A stretch of DNA of 64,000 nucleotides, taken from assembly GCA_963839925.1 (NCBI GenBank), contig CAWIWV010000001.1, positions 1,054,001 to 1,118,000 of the forward strand, in the 5' to 3' direction. A model generated the notes under the pieces. It was not told the origin of the DNA. It worked only from the letters and a program-made list of their open reading frames with translations, and searched no databases. This DNA is from Bog-756 sp963839925 (lineage in GTDB: Bacteria > Actinomycetota > Acidimicrobiia > Acidimicrobiales > RAAP-2). Numbering within the stretch: position 1 is the stretch's first letter; every line of letters begins with the position of its first letter. Positions 35,688 to 43,934 of the stretch are shown one piece after another. The position numbers and the translations under genes are program-made.

Positions 35688-37208
35688 GTGCCTGAGCCCC
35701 TGACCCTCTCCGAGGTGGCTGCCCTCTTGGCAGTGGCACAGGACCACGCCTTCGGGCAACCTTCCGGCTCTCAACTGAGGGCGACCGTGCTTGCCCAGCA
35801 CCTCGCACGTTCGGCGGGGATGGAGGTGCCCGAGCGGGGCACGACCTGGCTGACCTCGGCGCTGCGATTCCTCGGCTGCACCGGTCACGCGTACGAGACC
35901 GCGGTGCTGATCGGCGACGAGATCGAGTTCCGAGCCGAATCGCTCCGCACCGACTTGGGTAACCCGCTCGACGCCGTGCGGCTGATGGTTGATCACGCGG
36001 GCCCCGGGCTCTCTGGGTTTGCCCGGCTGCGCGCGGTGGCGGCCGTGCTGGCGGCGGGGCGCAAGCCGGTGGAGTTGAACTTCCGGATGGCGTGCGAGGT
36101 CGCCGACGCACTCGCCGCGCGTCTCGGCCTCGGCGATGCAGTCCGGAGCGCTCTGGCCGCCAACTTCGAGCTCTGGAACGGACGCGGTCTCCCGAAGGGC
36201 CGGAAGGGTGCGGACACTCCGAGACCGATGCGGGTCGCCCATCTCAGCCAGGAGTTCGAGGTTCTGGCGAGGGTGGAAGGTGTGGATGGTGCCCTCGGGA
36301 CGATCAAGGCCCGGCGAGCCAAGAACTACGACCCGGAACTCGTTGATCTGGTCCTCGCAGACGGCGAGCAGTGGTGGGTCGCGACCGAGACCCTGGACCC
36401 CTGGGACGAGGCGCTTGCCGTCGCGCCACCTGCCGCGCCGATGAGCGCCGCCGACGCCCGCAACGCTCTCTTCGTCCTGGCCGACTTCGCCGACCTCAAG
36501 TCGCCGTGGACCGGTGGACACTCACGGGCGGTGGCCGACCTCGCCCTCGAGGCGGCTGGCCCCGACGCCGAGGCCGCAGCGCTGGTCCACGACCTCGGGC
36601 GCGTCGCCGTGCCGAACTCGGTCTGGGACAAGCCGGGCTCATTGACACGCGACGAGCGGGATCGGGCCGAGACGCACGCGCTGGTCACCGACCAGCTGCT
36701 CCGGCGGGTGCCGGCGATGGCGGCATTGGCGGACACCGCTTCTGGGACCCACGAGCGGATCGACGGAACTGGGTACCACCGCCGCCTGCCGGCCGCTCAC
36801 CTCAATCAGACTCAGCGGGTCGTCGCAGCGGCGGATTGTTACCAGGCAATGGTCTCCGACCGACCCCAACGTCAGGCACTGAGCGGCGAAGCGGCGGCCA
36901 CCGAGCTGCGTTCGATGGTGAAATCCGGTCAGCTTGACGGCGAGGCGGTGGAGCGAGTCCTCGTTGCGGCGGGCCACAAGCGTGCTGTCCGCGCCTCGCT
37001 GCCCGCCGGCCTCACCGTGCGCGAGGTCGACGTGCTTCGACTGCTCGCCCTCGGTCTGACCACCCGCGCCGTCGCCGATCGTCTGACCATCTCTCCGAAG
37101 ACCGCCGACCATCACGTCCAGCACATCTACACGAAGATCGGGGTCTCGACACGGGGAGCGGCCACGCTCTTCGCCATCGAGAAGGGCATCCTTCCCGCCG
37201 AAGTCTGA
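35688..37208 (+). CDS. HD-GYP-like phosphohydrolase fused to a LuxR-type DNA-binding domain
   Basis: About 506 residues. The N-terminal helical region (1-255) is without a named match. An HD domain follows at ~270-420, with GGHSRAVADLAL, the metal motif VHDLGRVAVPNSVWDKPG and HERIDGTGYHRRL, where the GYP of HD-GYP proteins reads GYH. The C-terminal ~65 residues are a LuxR helix-turn-helix (LTVREVDVLRLLALGLTTRA). It could couple nucleotide hydrolysis, or binding of a small signal, to transcription. The start is GTG 35688 behind AGGGTGG; GTG 35679 is possible. The SnoaL-like gene is divergent. Confidence 0.8.
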   Translation: MPEPLTLSEVAALLAVAQDHAFGQPSGSQLRATVLAQHLARSAGMEVPERGTTWLTSALRFLGCTGHAYETAVLIGDEIEFRAESLRTDLGNPLDAVRLMVDHAGPGLSGFARLRAVAAVLAAGRKPVELNFRMACEVADALAARLGLGDAVRSALAANFELWNGRGLPKGRKGADTPRPMRVAHLSQEFEVLARVEGVDGALGTIKARRAKNYDPELVDLVLADGEQWWVATETLDPWDEALAVAPPAAPMSAADARNALFVLADFADLKSPWTGGHSRAVADLALEAAGPDAEAAALVHDLGRVAVPNSVWDKPGSLTRDERDRAETHALVTDQLLRRVPAMAALADTASGTHERIDGTGYHRRLPAAHLNQTQRVVAAADCYQAMVSDRPQRQALSGEAAATELRSMVKSGQLDGEAVERVLVAAGHKRAVRASLPAGLTVREVDVLRLLALGLTTRAVADRLTISPKTADHHVQHIYTKIGVSTRGAATLFAIEKGILPAEV

Positions 37209-37264
37209 CGAAGGCACTGGGCCAACGGCGCGGTGTCAACCGGGGGGGCTGCTGTGGTGTCTCT

Positions 37265-37816
37265 ATGGCGGTGACGTCTACCTTCATCGAACAAGAGGCG
37301 GCTGAACGTGCGACTGGGATGACCGACGAAGACGAGCTGGTTCGGTTCGTAGCCGGCGAGTATCCCTACCTGGTTGCAGCCCTCTCACTGGTTTGCGGGG
37401 ATCGATCTGCGGCCGAAGACGCCGTCCAAGAAGCATTGGCTCGTGCCGTGGTCGCGCAGCGTCGAGGGACGATCGACTCGCTCGCCGCGTGGGTGCGCGT
37501 CGTCGCTCTCAACACCCTGCGGAACAGATGGAGGTCCCAGGGTCGCGAGCGCAAGGCGACCCAGCGACTTCAGGATTCGGAGCGGGCGAGAGCAACCTTC
37601 GACGATGTCGAGGGCTCGATCGACCTCGCTCGGGCCATGGGAGAGCTCACGCGACGCCAACGTGAAGCCGTGGCCCTCCACTACCGGATGGATCTCAGTG
37701 TTGCCGAGACCGCCGAGGCGATGAACGTCAGTGACGGGACGGTGAAGACCCTGCTCAGCCGGGCCCGTCAGGCGCTGGGAGCGGCTCTGAGCGATGAAGG
37801 AGGTGGCCATGACTGA
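37265..37816 (+). CDS. ECF-type RNA polymerase sigma factor
   Basis: 183 residues. Region 2 spans YPYLVAALSLVCGDRSAAED AVQEALARAV (about residues 35-65). The WVRVVALNTLRNRWR segment follows, and region 4 is LTRRQREAVALHYRMDLSVA with the HTH VSDGTVKTLLSRARQAL. Such factors respond to surface stress through a partner anti-sigma factor. The last 8 bases overlap the next gene, a membrane protein in the usual anti-sigma position. Confidence 0.9.
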   Translation: MAVTSTFIEQEAAERATGMTDEDELVRFVAGEYPYLVAALSLVCGDRSAAEDAVQEALARAVVAQRRGTIDSLAAWVRVVALNTLRNRWRSQGRERKATQRLQDSERARATFDDVEGSIDLARAMGELTRRQREAVALHYRMDLSVAETAEAMNVSDGTVKTLLSRARQALGAALSDEGGGHD

Positions 37817-38534
37817 ATCCCGTCAAGACCCGAACATGCAACTCGACGAGGATCGTCTCCGGACCTCATTGGCCGGCATGGCACCGGCTGCCCCTTCCAC
37901 CGGGGTATTGGAACGCGTCCGAGGGCGGGTCGAGCGTCGACGTCACCGCTTTCGGTCGGGCGTGGCCCTTTGTGCCCTGGCTGTCGCCGCCGGTGGAGTC
38001 GCGCTGGGTCTGGAGTTCACCACCGGCATCCGGACAGCATCGCCGCCCGAGTCGGGCCGGTCCGTGGCACCGGCGACATCGACACCCGGTCGCCGCTTGG
38101 CGGGACCGACTTACGCCCCTGTCCACGGCGCAGACGGCACCGCTCGGAGTGCACCAGGCCCCGTACCGCCACCTTGTCCAGCGAATGTGAAGGTGCCCAC
38201 GTTTGCGACTGGCCGATACTGCGGGCCGGTCCCCGGACCTGGTGACGGCCTCGGAACGGACGGGCTCTGTACCGGCAACGAAGCGGGGCCTCCCTGCGGC
38301 GCCGGTGCCGGTCGCGGCCACCTCTATCCCTACACGTTGCCCGGTTCCTGCGACGGCCTCACGATCTTCGACGGGGGGAAGTGGGTGGTGACCCTGACGT
38401 CCCCGACCCCGGTCGCCCCCTTTCGGGGCTGGATCCAACTCGAACGCAAGGATCTTGCGGTTTGGATCGCTCCCGACGGCGCGATCGGCCTCGTTCCCTA
38501 CACAGGTCAGGCCTTGGGCACCTGTCGTGGGTAG
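37809..38534 (+). CDS. Single-pass membrane protein, candidate anti-sigma partner
   Basis: 241 residues. The ~55-residue cytoplasmic part (DRLRTSLAGMAPAAPSTGVL) is rich in charged helices. One membrane helix (FRSGVALCALAVAAGGVALGL) follows. The outer domain is Pro/Gly-rich, with six or so cysteines, and ends in a compact WVVTLTSPTPV strand region. ATG 37809 has AAGGAGG just upstream and overlaps the sigma-factor stop. Position and topology fit an anti-sigma factor, but no zinc-binding HxxxCxxC motif is present, so the role is inferred from context. Confidence 0.65.
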   Translation: MTESRQDPNMQLDEDRLRTSLAGMAPAAPSTGVLERVRGRVERRRHRFRSGVALCALAVAAGGVALGLEFTTGIRTASPPESGRSVAPATSTPGRRLAGPTYAPVHGADGTARSAPGPVPPPCPANVKVPTFATGRYCGPVPGPGDGLGTDGLCTGNEAGPPCGAGAGRGHLYPYTLPGSCDGLTIFDGGKWVVTLTSPTPVAPFRGWIQLERKDLAVWIAPDGAIGLVPYTGQALGTCRG

Positions 38535-38931
38535 ACGGCCGTTTGCCTTGGTTGCCCTACTCGGTCTCTTGATTGCGCCAGTTCTGCTGGCTTCGTGCTC
38601 ATCTGGGCCGCGAGTCGCCTCTGGAGGAATCGGGCACCTGACGGGCGTCATCTATGTAGAGGACGGCCCCCCGGTGTCTTGTGGGCCTCATCCGCTGCCC
38701 TGCCCTACAGGCGGCGGGACCTTCGATCTCGCCGGGAAAGGAAATCGCAAGGTCACGGCGGGTCATGCGGGCATTTTCTCCATGACTGTCCCGGCGGGCA
38801 GATATGGCGTTGCTCCGACCAAGGCTGAGTCGAGGGCAGGAATCCGCTGCCACAGCCGACCCGACGCAATAGTGATTCGGAGTAATCGACGAACCAATGT
38901 CATCGTGCACTGCACTGGTTCGGCCATTTGA
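38527..38931 (+). CDS. Small lipoprotein downstream of the ECF sigma operon
   Basis: 134 residues. The N-terminal helix FALVALLGLLIAPVLLASC ends in a lipobox (LLASC). The outer part has a carboxypeptidase-regulatory-like strand pattern: LTGVIYVEDGPPVSCG, then FDLAGKGNRKVTAGHAGIFS, then VPAGRYGVAP. A Cys near the C-terminus may pair with an earlier one. The GTG start overlaps the preceding stop by 8 bases, so it belongs to the sigma operon and is a likely regulon member or sensor part. Confidence 0.7.
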   Translation: MGRRPFALVALLGLLIAPVLLASCSSGPRVASGGIGHLTGVIYVEDGPPVSCGPHPLPCPTGGGTFDLAGKGNRKVTAGHAGIFSMTVPAGRYGVAPTKAESRAGIRCHSRPDAIVIRSNRRTNVIVHCTGSAI

Positions 38932-39012
38932 CTTTGGGACGCGGCAAGACTGCATCCAGCCGATGTTGGGCACACCTCCAACGAGGCTCACGCGTTTCCG
39001 CTTGAGCATCCT

Positions 39013-39360
39013 TGGAGGTGGCGGGAATCGAACCCGCGTCCCCTGGCTTCTCAGTAGGCCTTCTCCGAGCGCAGCCGGTGTTCGATTGTCGGGATCGGCG
39101 TCGCTACCGGCAGCAACACCGTTCCGTATCCGACTGAGTTGTCCCTGACGGCCCGTCGGCGCAGTCGTTCAGGTGAGTCCCACTTGATGACGCCCGGTTC
39201 CGGCCCGTGGGACTGAGACCGGTCGGACGTCGTAGTTTCTAGGCTACGAGCGCGAGCTGAGGCTCGGCATTTGTTTTTTGTTCCGGCTCTTTAACGTGGC
39301 TCCGGAGACCACGGCTCGCTTCTCCTACATCGACGACCAGAGTCGAAGCCTGTCACCCCC
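39013..39360 (-). ncRNA. ssrA: Transfer-messenger RNA (tmRNA)
   Basis: The minus strand begins GGGGGTGACAGGCTTCGACT and ends GGTTCGATTCCCGCCACCTCC plus A. The 5' GGGGGTG pairs with 3' CACCTCC as the acceptor stem, with a canonical T-arm (GGTTCGATTCC). The CCA end is not encoded. The tag frame starts at GCC 39268, after an A-rich stretch, and encodes AEPQLALVA, then TAG at 39241-39239. The C-terminal ALVA is a protease-recognition end like ALAA. It rescues stalled ribosomes with SmpB, whose gene lies just upstream on the same strand. The 81-bp gap 38932-39012 holds nothing else. Confidence 0.95.
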
Positions 39361-39403
39361 TGGTAGGCCCGTCGGGCGACCTGCCCGATCAGGGAGAACC
39401 AGC

Positions 39404-39946
39404 TTACTCGCCCCTGGCGGCGACCCGGGCCTCACGAGCGGCTTCACGGCTTGCATCCCGGGTGGCGATCGCGTGGCGCTTGTCGTACTGACGTCGGCCT
39501 CGGGCGAGTGCGACCTCGACCTTTGCCCGTCCGTCCTTGAAGTAGATGGAAAGGGGAACCATGGTGAGGGACTGCTGCTGGGAGCGTCCCATCCATTCGT
39601 CGATCTGTCGGCGGTGGAGCAGAAGCTTCCGTCGCCTGTCCGGATCGTGAGCGCCGAACCCGGCGGCGTGCGCATAGGGCGGAACGTGGACGCCGAACAG
39701 CCACATCTCCCCGTCGACGATTCTGGCGTAGGAGTCCTGCAGCGCGATGCGGCCGGCGCGCAGCGACTTCACCTCAGACCCCTGCAGGACGATCCCGCAC
39801 TCAACGGTGTCGAGGATCTCGTAGTCGTGCCGGGCGCGGCGATTCGACGCCACCGGCCGGCCGCTCTCCGGGGCGCCCTTTCCCTGGCCCTTTTTCGCCG
39901 GCGTCCCCTGAGCGCCGGACCTGGCCTTGTTTTTGGTCGCTGACAT
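39404..39946 (-). CDS. smpB: SsrA-binding protein SmpB
   Basis: 180 residues. A basic low-complexity N-terminus (~35 residues) precedes the SmpB fold: RRARHDYEILDTVECGIVL, then QGSEVKSLRAGRIALQDSYA, then DPDRRRKLLLHR. The C-terminal basic tail RGRRQYDKRHAIATRDA enters the ribosomal A site. ATG 39946 is chosen, since upstream codons would overlap the divergent mec gene promoter. The gene ends 43 bp before the tmRNA gene, so the rescue pair is likely expressed together. Confidence 0.95.
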   Translation of the reverse strand: MSATKNKARSGAQGTPAKKGQGKGAPESGRPVASNRRARHDYEILDTVECGIVLQGSEVKSLRAGRIALQDSYARIVDGEMWLFGVHVPPYAHAAGFGAHDPDRRRKLLLHRRQIDEWMGRSQQQSLTMVPLSIYFKDGRAKVEVALARGRRQYDKRHAIATRDASREAAREARVAARGE

Positions 39947-40003
39947 GCCCCTTGGACGGTAGCCGTCCGATGCGGTCCCGGTGTCCTCTAGCGTGAAGTG
40001 ACC

Positions 40004-40411
40004 ATGCTCGTTCTTCCAACGGCCCTGCACGATCAGATGGTCGCTCACTGCCTCACCGGCCTTCCCGACGAAGCGTGTGGGCTCTTGGGGGGATCACTCG
40101 AAACGGGCGTCGTCTCCGCCTGCTATCCGACCAACAATCTCGCCGCGTCCGCCAAGCTGTACACGGTCGATCCGAAGGACCACCTCCGCGCCGACCGTGA
40201 CGCCGAGGCATCCGGATTCTCGATCATCGGGGTGTTCCACTCCCACACCCATACCGAGGCCTACCCGTCGCCGACCGATGTGGCACAAGCGCCGGATCCC
40301 GATTGGCACTACGTGTTGGTCTCACTGCGTGACGTCCAGCCGGTGGTGCGGAGCTACCGGATCGTGGACGGCTCGATCACCGAGGAACCCGTCCAGCTGC
40401 GATCCCGTTAG
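40004..40411 (+). CDS. mec: JAMM/MPN metalloprotease Mec (CysO-cysteine peptidase)
   Basis: 135 residues. The JAMM zinc motif is complete: Glu in DEACGLLGG, then HSHTHTEAYPSPTD (HxHx7SxxD). In Mycobacterium the homologue releases cysteine from the CysO-cysteine adduct, and here cysO and cysM follow directly. An in-frame GTG at 39998 is an alternative start. A TAGCGT -10-like box lies at 39989-39994, so the message may be leaderless. Confidence 0.9.
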   Translation: MLVLPTALHDQMVAHCLTGLPDEACGLLGGSLETGVVSACYPTNNLAASAKLYTVDPKDHLRADRDAEASGFSIIGVFHSHTHTEAYPSPTDVAQAPDPDWHYVLVSLRDVQPVVRSYRIVDGSITEEPVQLRSR

Positions 40412-40503
40412 AATCCCAACCGAAGCAGTCAACTTTCGAGGGATCGATCGCCGTCACGGACACGAGCCGGGTCGTGTGCACGCCCCAATTAAGAGGAGAA
40501 GAA

Positions 40504-40809
40504 GTGGCCGTCCAAGTCAACCTGCCGACCGTTCTTCGCACGCACGCAGGGGGAGCCAAGACCGTGTCCGCCGAGGGATCGACGGTCGGCCAGGTGCTCG
40601 TGGCCCTCACCACCGAGTATCCGGGGTTGTCCGGGCAGGTCATCGACGACCAAGGCTCCCTCCACAAGTTCGTCAACGTCTACCTGAACGACGACGACGT
40701 TCGTTACCTGTCGGCGCTGGATACGCCGGTGACGGACTCGGACGAGATCTCGATCCTGCCGGCCGTTGCCGGTGGATCGGATCCTCTGCCGGCGGTCCAC
40801 CCGCGATGA
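40504..40809 (+). CDS. cysO: Sulfur-carrier protein CysO (MoaD/ThiS family) with C-terminal extension
   Basis: 101 residues, beta-grasp fold. The start is VQVNLPTVLRTHAGGAKTV, and the conserved end is ISILPAVAGG. In characterised CysO the GG is the true C-terminus and carries a thiocarboxylate. Here ten residues (SDPLPAVHPR) follow it, so the chain must be trimmed before activation, plausibly by Mec next door. GTG 40504 is preceded by AAGAGGAGAA. The stop overlaps the cysM start (ATGA). Confidence 0.9.
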   Translation: MAVQVNLPTVLRTHAGGAKTVSAEGSTVGQVLVALTTEYPGLSGQVIDDQGSLHKFVNVYLNDDDVRYLSALDTPVTDSDEISILPAVAGGSDPLPAVHPR

Positions 40810-41754
40810 GGGTGTTCGGCTCCGTGCTGGAGCTGATCGGCAACACCCCGCTGGTGGACATCTCCACCCTCAGCCCGAACTCCTCCGTCCGAAATTCTCA
40901 TCAAGCTCGAGGGACAGAACCCTGGAGGATCGGTGAAGGATCGGATCGCGCTGTCCATGGTCGAGGAGGCCGAAAAGGCCGGCACACTCGAACCGGGCCA
41001 GACCCTGCTCGAGCCCTCGTCGGGCAACACCGGAATCGGGCTGGCCATGGTCTGCAAGGTGAAGGGGTACCACCTGAAGGTGGTCCTGGCGGACAACGTC
41101 TCGCCCGAACGCCGCCAGCTTCTCGAGGTCTGGGGGGCCGAGATCATCTCCTCGCCCGGTTCGGAGGGGTCGAACGGGGCGGTGCGACGCGCACAGGCGC
41201 TGGCGGCCGACCATCCCGAGTGGGCGTTCCTCTACCAGTACGCGAATCCGGCGAATCCGAAGGCGCACTACGAGGGCACTGGGCCGGAGATCTGGCGAGA
41301 CTGCCCCGAGGTCACCCACTTCGTGGCCGGATTGGGCACCTCGGGGACCCTGATGGGCGTCGGCCACTACCTCAAGGATCAGAACCCCGAGATCAAGGTG
41401 TGGGCCATCGAGCCCCCGGCCGGTGAGATGGTCGACGGGCTGCGCAATCTCGAGGACGGGTACATCCCGCCGATCTTCGTCGCCAACCACGGCAACGAAC
41501 TTCTCGACGGAAAGCGGATCGTGCGCCCTCGCGAGTCGATCGAGTGGACCAGGCGTTTGGCTGATGTCGGGATCTTCGCCGGGCTGTCTTCGGGAGCGGC
41601 GCTGGCAGGGGCGGCGAAGACTGCGTCGGCCATCGAATCCGGCACGATCGTCGTCGTCTCGGCCGACGGTGGGTGGAAGTACCTGTCGACCGGGGCTTGG
41701 ACCGACGATCTCGACGAGGTCGCCGAGCGGGCCAGCCGGATCACCTACTTCTGA
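40806..41754 (+). pseudogene. cysM: Cysteine synthase (CysM-type, CysO-dependent), frameshifted as sequenced
   Basis: About 315 residues once one base is removed. The N-terminus (VFGSVLELIGNTPLVDISTL) starts at ATG 40806. Near 40890 a surplus C throws the frame, and the sequence continues as EILIKLEGQNPGGSVKDRIA, with the PLP lysine in SVKDR, then SSGNTGIGLAM and GTSGTLMGVG. The C-terminus has SSGAALAGA. This is the O-phosphoserine- or acetylserine-using fold-type II PLP enzyme that adds sulfide from CysO-thiocarboxylate. Since it belongs to an otherwise intact cysteine pathway, a sequencing error is more likely than loss. Confidence 0.88.
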
Positions 41755-41774
41755 TCTCCGCAGGGCTGGAAGCA

Positions 41775-42539
41775 GTGCCGCCGGACGAACGGATCGGAGA
41801 ACCGGGGCCCTCTGGTTCGGGCCTCTCGTTGGTCGTACTCGGTTGCGACGGAAGTTGGGCGGGCCCTGGGGGAGCGGGAAGCGGCTACCTGGTGATGTCC
41901 GGCGCGACCACCCTGATGATGGACGCGGGCCCGGGCACCTTCGCCAACTTGCAGGGTCGGATCGACCCCGCCTCGATCGACGCGGTCATCCTCAGCCACC
42001 ATCATCCCGACCATTGGACCGACCTCCATGCGCTGTCGGTCCATGCCGAGTACGCACTCGGGCGCCAGGGGATTCCTGCCTACGCGCCTGCGGGTCTGAT
42101 CGAACGAGCGGGTCAGGTCGATTCGGAGGCCATCGACTGGCACGAGGTGACCGACGGAGACGCTCTTCGTATCGGCGACGTGGTCTGCTCGTTCCATCGC
42201 ACCGACCACGCCTTCGAGACGCTGGCCGTCCGGATCGAGGGGGGTGGCAGGGTGCTGGGCTACTCTGCCGACACAGGCCCAGGCTTCTCCTTGGCTGAGC
42301 TCGGGACCGACCTCGACCTCTTGCTGACCGAGGCCACCTATACGTTCGACCACGAAGGGACCGCCGATCACATGAGTGGACGCCAGGCCGGTGCGCAGGC
42401 GCGACGTGCCGACGTCGCGCGGTTGGTGATCACCCACCGCTGGCCGACGATCGATCCGACGACGCTCTTGGGCGAAGTCGAGGAGGCCTTTGGAAGACCG
42501 GCGGAGCAAGCGGCGATCGGAAAGGAATTCACACTGTGA
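41775..42539 (+). CDS. MBL-fold metal-dependent hydrolase (Rv1339-type phosphodiesterase)
   Basis: 254 residues. The metallo-beta-lactamase metal motif is ILSHHHPDHWTD. Further metal ligands are in HRTDHAFE and YSADTGPG (Asp), and the last histidine is in LVITHRWP. The mycobacterial gene at the same place in this cluster, Rv1339, is reported as an atypical class II cyclic-nucleotide phosphodiesterase, so the same activity is plausible here. GTG 41775 is the chosen start. The end overlaps rph by 4 bases. Confidence 0.85.
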   Translation: MPPDERIGEPGPSGSGLSLVVLGCDGSWAGPGGAGSGYLVMSGATTLMMDAGPGTFANLQGRIDPASIDAVILSHHHPDHWTDLHALSVHAEYALGRQGIPAYAPAGLIERAGQVDSEAIDWHEVTDGDALRIGDVVCSFHRTDHAFETLAVRIEGGGRVLGYSADTGPGFSLAELGTDLDLLLTEATYTFDHEGTADHMSGRQAGAQARRADVARLVITHRWPTIDPTTLLGEVEEAFGRPAEQAAIGKEFTL

Positions 42540-43300
42540 GCGAGGGTGCCACTGCCGGACGAACGACGAGCCGTGTTGACGGTCGGGCCATCGACCAACT
42601 CCGCTCGGCGTCTTTCGACCGGGACTTCACGGTGTTCGCTCCAGGGTCGGTGCTGGTCACCATGGGGCGGACCAAGGTGCTCTGCACCGCATCGATCGAG
42701 GAGCGGGTCCCGCCGTGGATGAGGGGCAGTGGCAAAGGGTGGGTCACTGCCGAGTACTCCCTGCTTCCCGGGTCGACCGCGGAGCGGGTGACCCGGGAGG
42801 CCGCCAAAGGAAAGCAGTCGGGCCGGACCCAGGAGATCCAGCGGCTGATCGGACGCTCTTTGCGCTCGGTCTGCGACATGGTCGTGCTGGGCGAACTGCA
42901 GGTGACGGTGGACTGCGACGTGCTCCAGGCAGACGGCGGCACCCGGACGGCATCCATCTGCGGTGCCTACGTCGCACTCCACGATGCGATGACCCGGCTG
43001 GTCCAGCGGGGCGCGCTGAGGGAGAACCCGCTCACCGAAGCGGTGGCAGCCATCTCGGTCGGGGTGGTCGACGGTGTGTGCATGCTCGACCTCCCCTACG
43101 AGGAGGACAGCCGAGCCGAGGTCGACATGAACGTGGTGATGACCTCGTCAGGACGCTTCATCGAGGTGCAAGGAACGGCCGAAGGGATGCCCTTCACGAA
43201 GGGAGAGCTCGACGAGATGCTGACCCTGGCCGAACACGGGATCGCCCAGCTGCTCGACTTGCAGGCCGAGACGCTCGCGGTGCCTCCCGCTCCGCGATGA
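42536..43300 (+). CDS. rph: Ribonuclease PH
   Basis: 254 residues, the normal length. Typical blocks are GSVLVTMGRTKVLCTASIEE, the substrate loop around GKGWVTAEYSLLPGST, and GRTQEIQRLIGRSLR. The catalytic and metal region is CDVLQADGGTRTASICGA. It trims tRNA 3' ends by phosphorolysis. GTG start overlaps the stop of the MBL gene (GTGA), and rdgB follows after 10 bases, as in mycobacteria. Confidence 0.95.
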   Translation: MSEGATAGRTTSRVDGRAIDQLRSASFDRDFTVFAPGSVLVTMGRTKVLCTASIEERVPPWMRGSGKGWVTAEYSLLPGSTAERVTREAAKGKQSGRTQEIQRLIGRSLRSVCDMVVLGELQVTVDCDVLQADGGTRTASICGAYVALHDAMTRLVQRGALRENPLTEAVAAISVGVVDGVCMLDLPYEEDSRAEVDMNVVMTSSGRFIEVQGTAEGMPFTKGELDEMLTLAEHGIAQLLDLQAETLAVPPAPR

Positions 43301-43310
43301 GGAGAGGGCG

Positions 43311-43934
43311 GTGAGCGCAGGAGAGCTGAAGCTCGTACTCGCCTCGGCCAACGTCGACAAGGCCGCCGAGATCTCGGCCATTCTCTCGAGCGTTCCCGGC
43401 CTGGTGGTCCTGCCACGCCCGTCGTCTGTCCCCGATGTGGACGAGACCGGCGATACCCTTCTGGACAATGCGCGGCTCAAGGCCCGTGCCCTGTGCGACG
43501 CGACCGGGATGCCCGCGGTCTCCGACGACACCGGACTCGAGGTGGAGGCCTTGGGCGGCGCTCCCGGGGTCTATTCGGCGCGGTACTCCGGACCTCATGC
43601 TTCCTACGGGGACAACGTGGCGAAGCTTCTCGACGAGCTGGCCAAGGTGGGGGCCGATTCGCCGGATCGACGCCGCGCCACCTTCCGATGCGTGGCGCTG
43701 GTCGCCTACCCCGACGGCGCTGAGGTTTGGGAGGACGGCAAGGTCGAGGGCACGATCAGCACGCAGGCCCTCGGTGAAGCGGGATTCGGCTACGACCCGA
43801 TCTTTGCGCCCGACGGTTTCGACGGCCGCACGTTCGCCCAGATGACCAGCGACGAGAAGCACGGAATCTCTCACCGTGGGCGAGCGTTCCGTGCGCTCGC
43901 CGATCGATTGAGTACGGCGCCCAAAGGAACTTAA
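43311..43934 (+). CDS. rdgB: XTP/dITP diphosphatase (RdgB/HAM1)
   Basis: 207 residues. Characteristic sequence: LVLASANVDKAAEISAIL at the N-terminus, VSDDTGLEVEALGGAPGVYS at the metal and base site, GFGYDPIF, and the C-terminal SHRGRAFRAL. It removes non-canonical purine triphosphates. The last 4 bases overlap the convergent DUF4388 gene. Confidence 0.95.
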   Translation: MSAGELKLVLASANVDKAAEISAILSSVPGLVVLPRPSSVPDVDETGDTLLDNARLKARALCDATGMPAVSDDTGLEVEALGGAPGVYSARYSGPHASYGDNVAKLLDELAKVGADSPDRRRATFRCVALVAYPDGAEVWEDGKVEGTISTQALGEAGFGYDPIFAPDGFDGRTFAQMTSDEKHGISHRGRAFRALADRLSTAPKGT

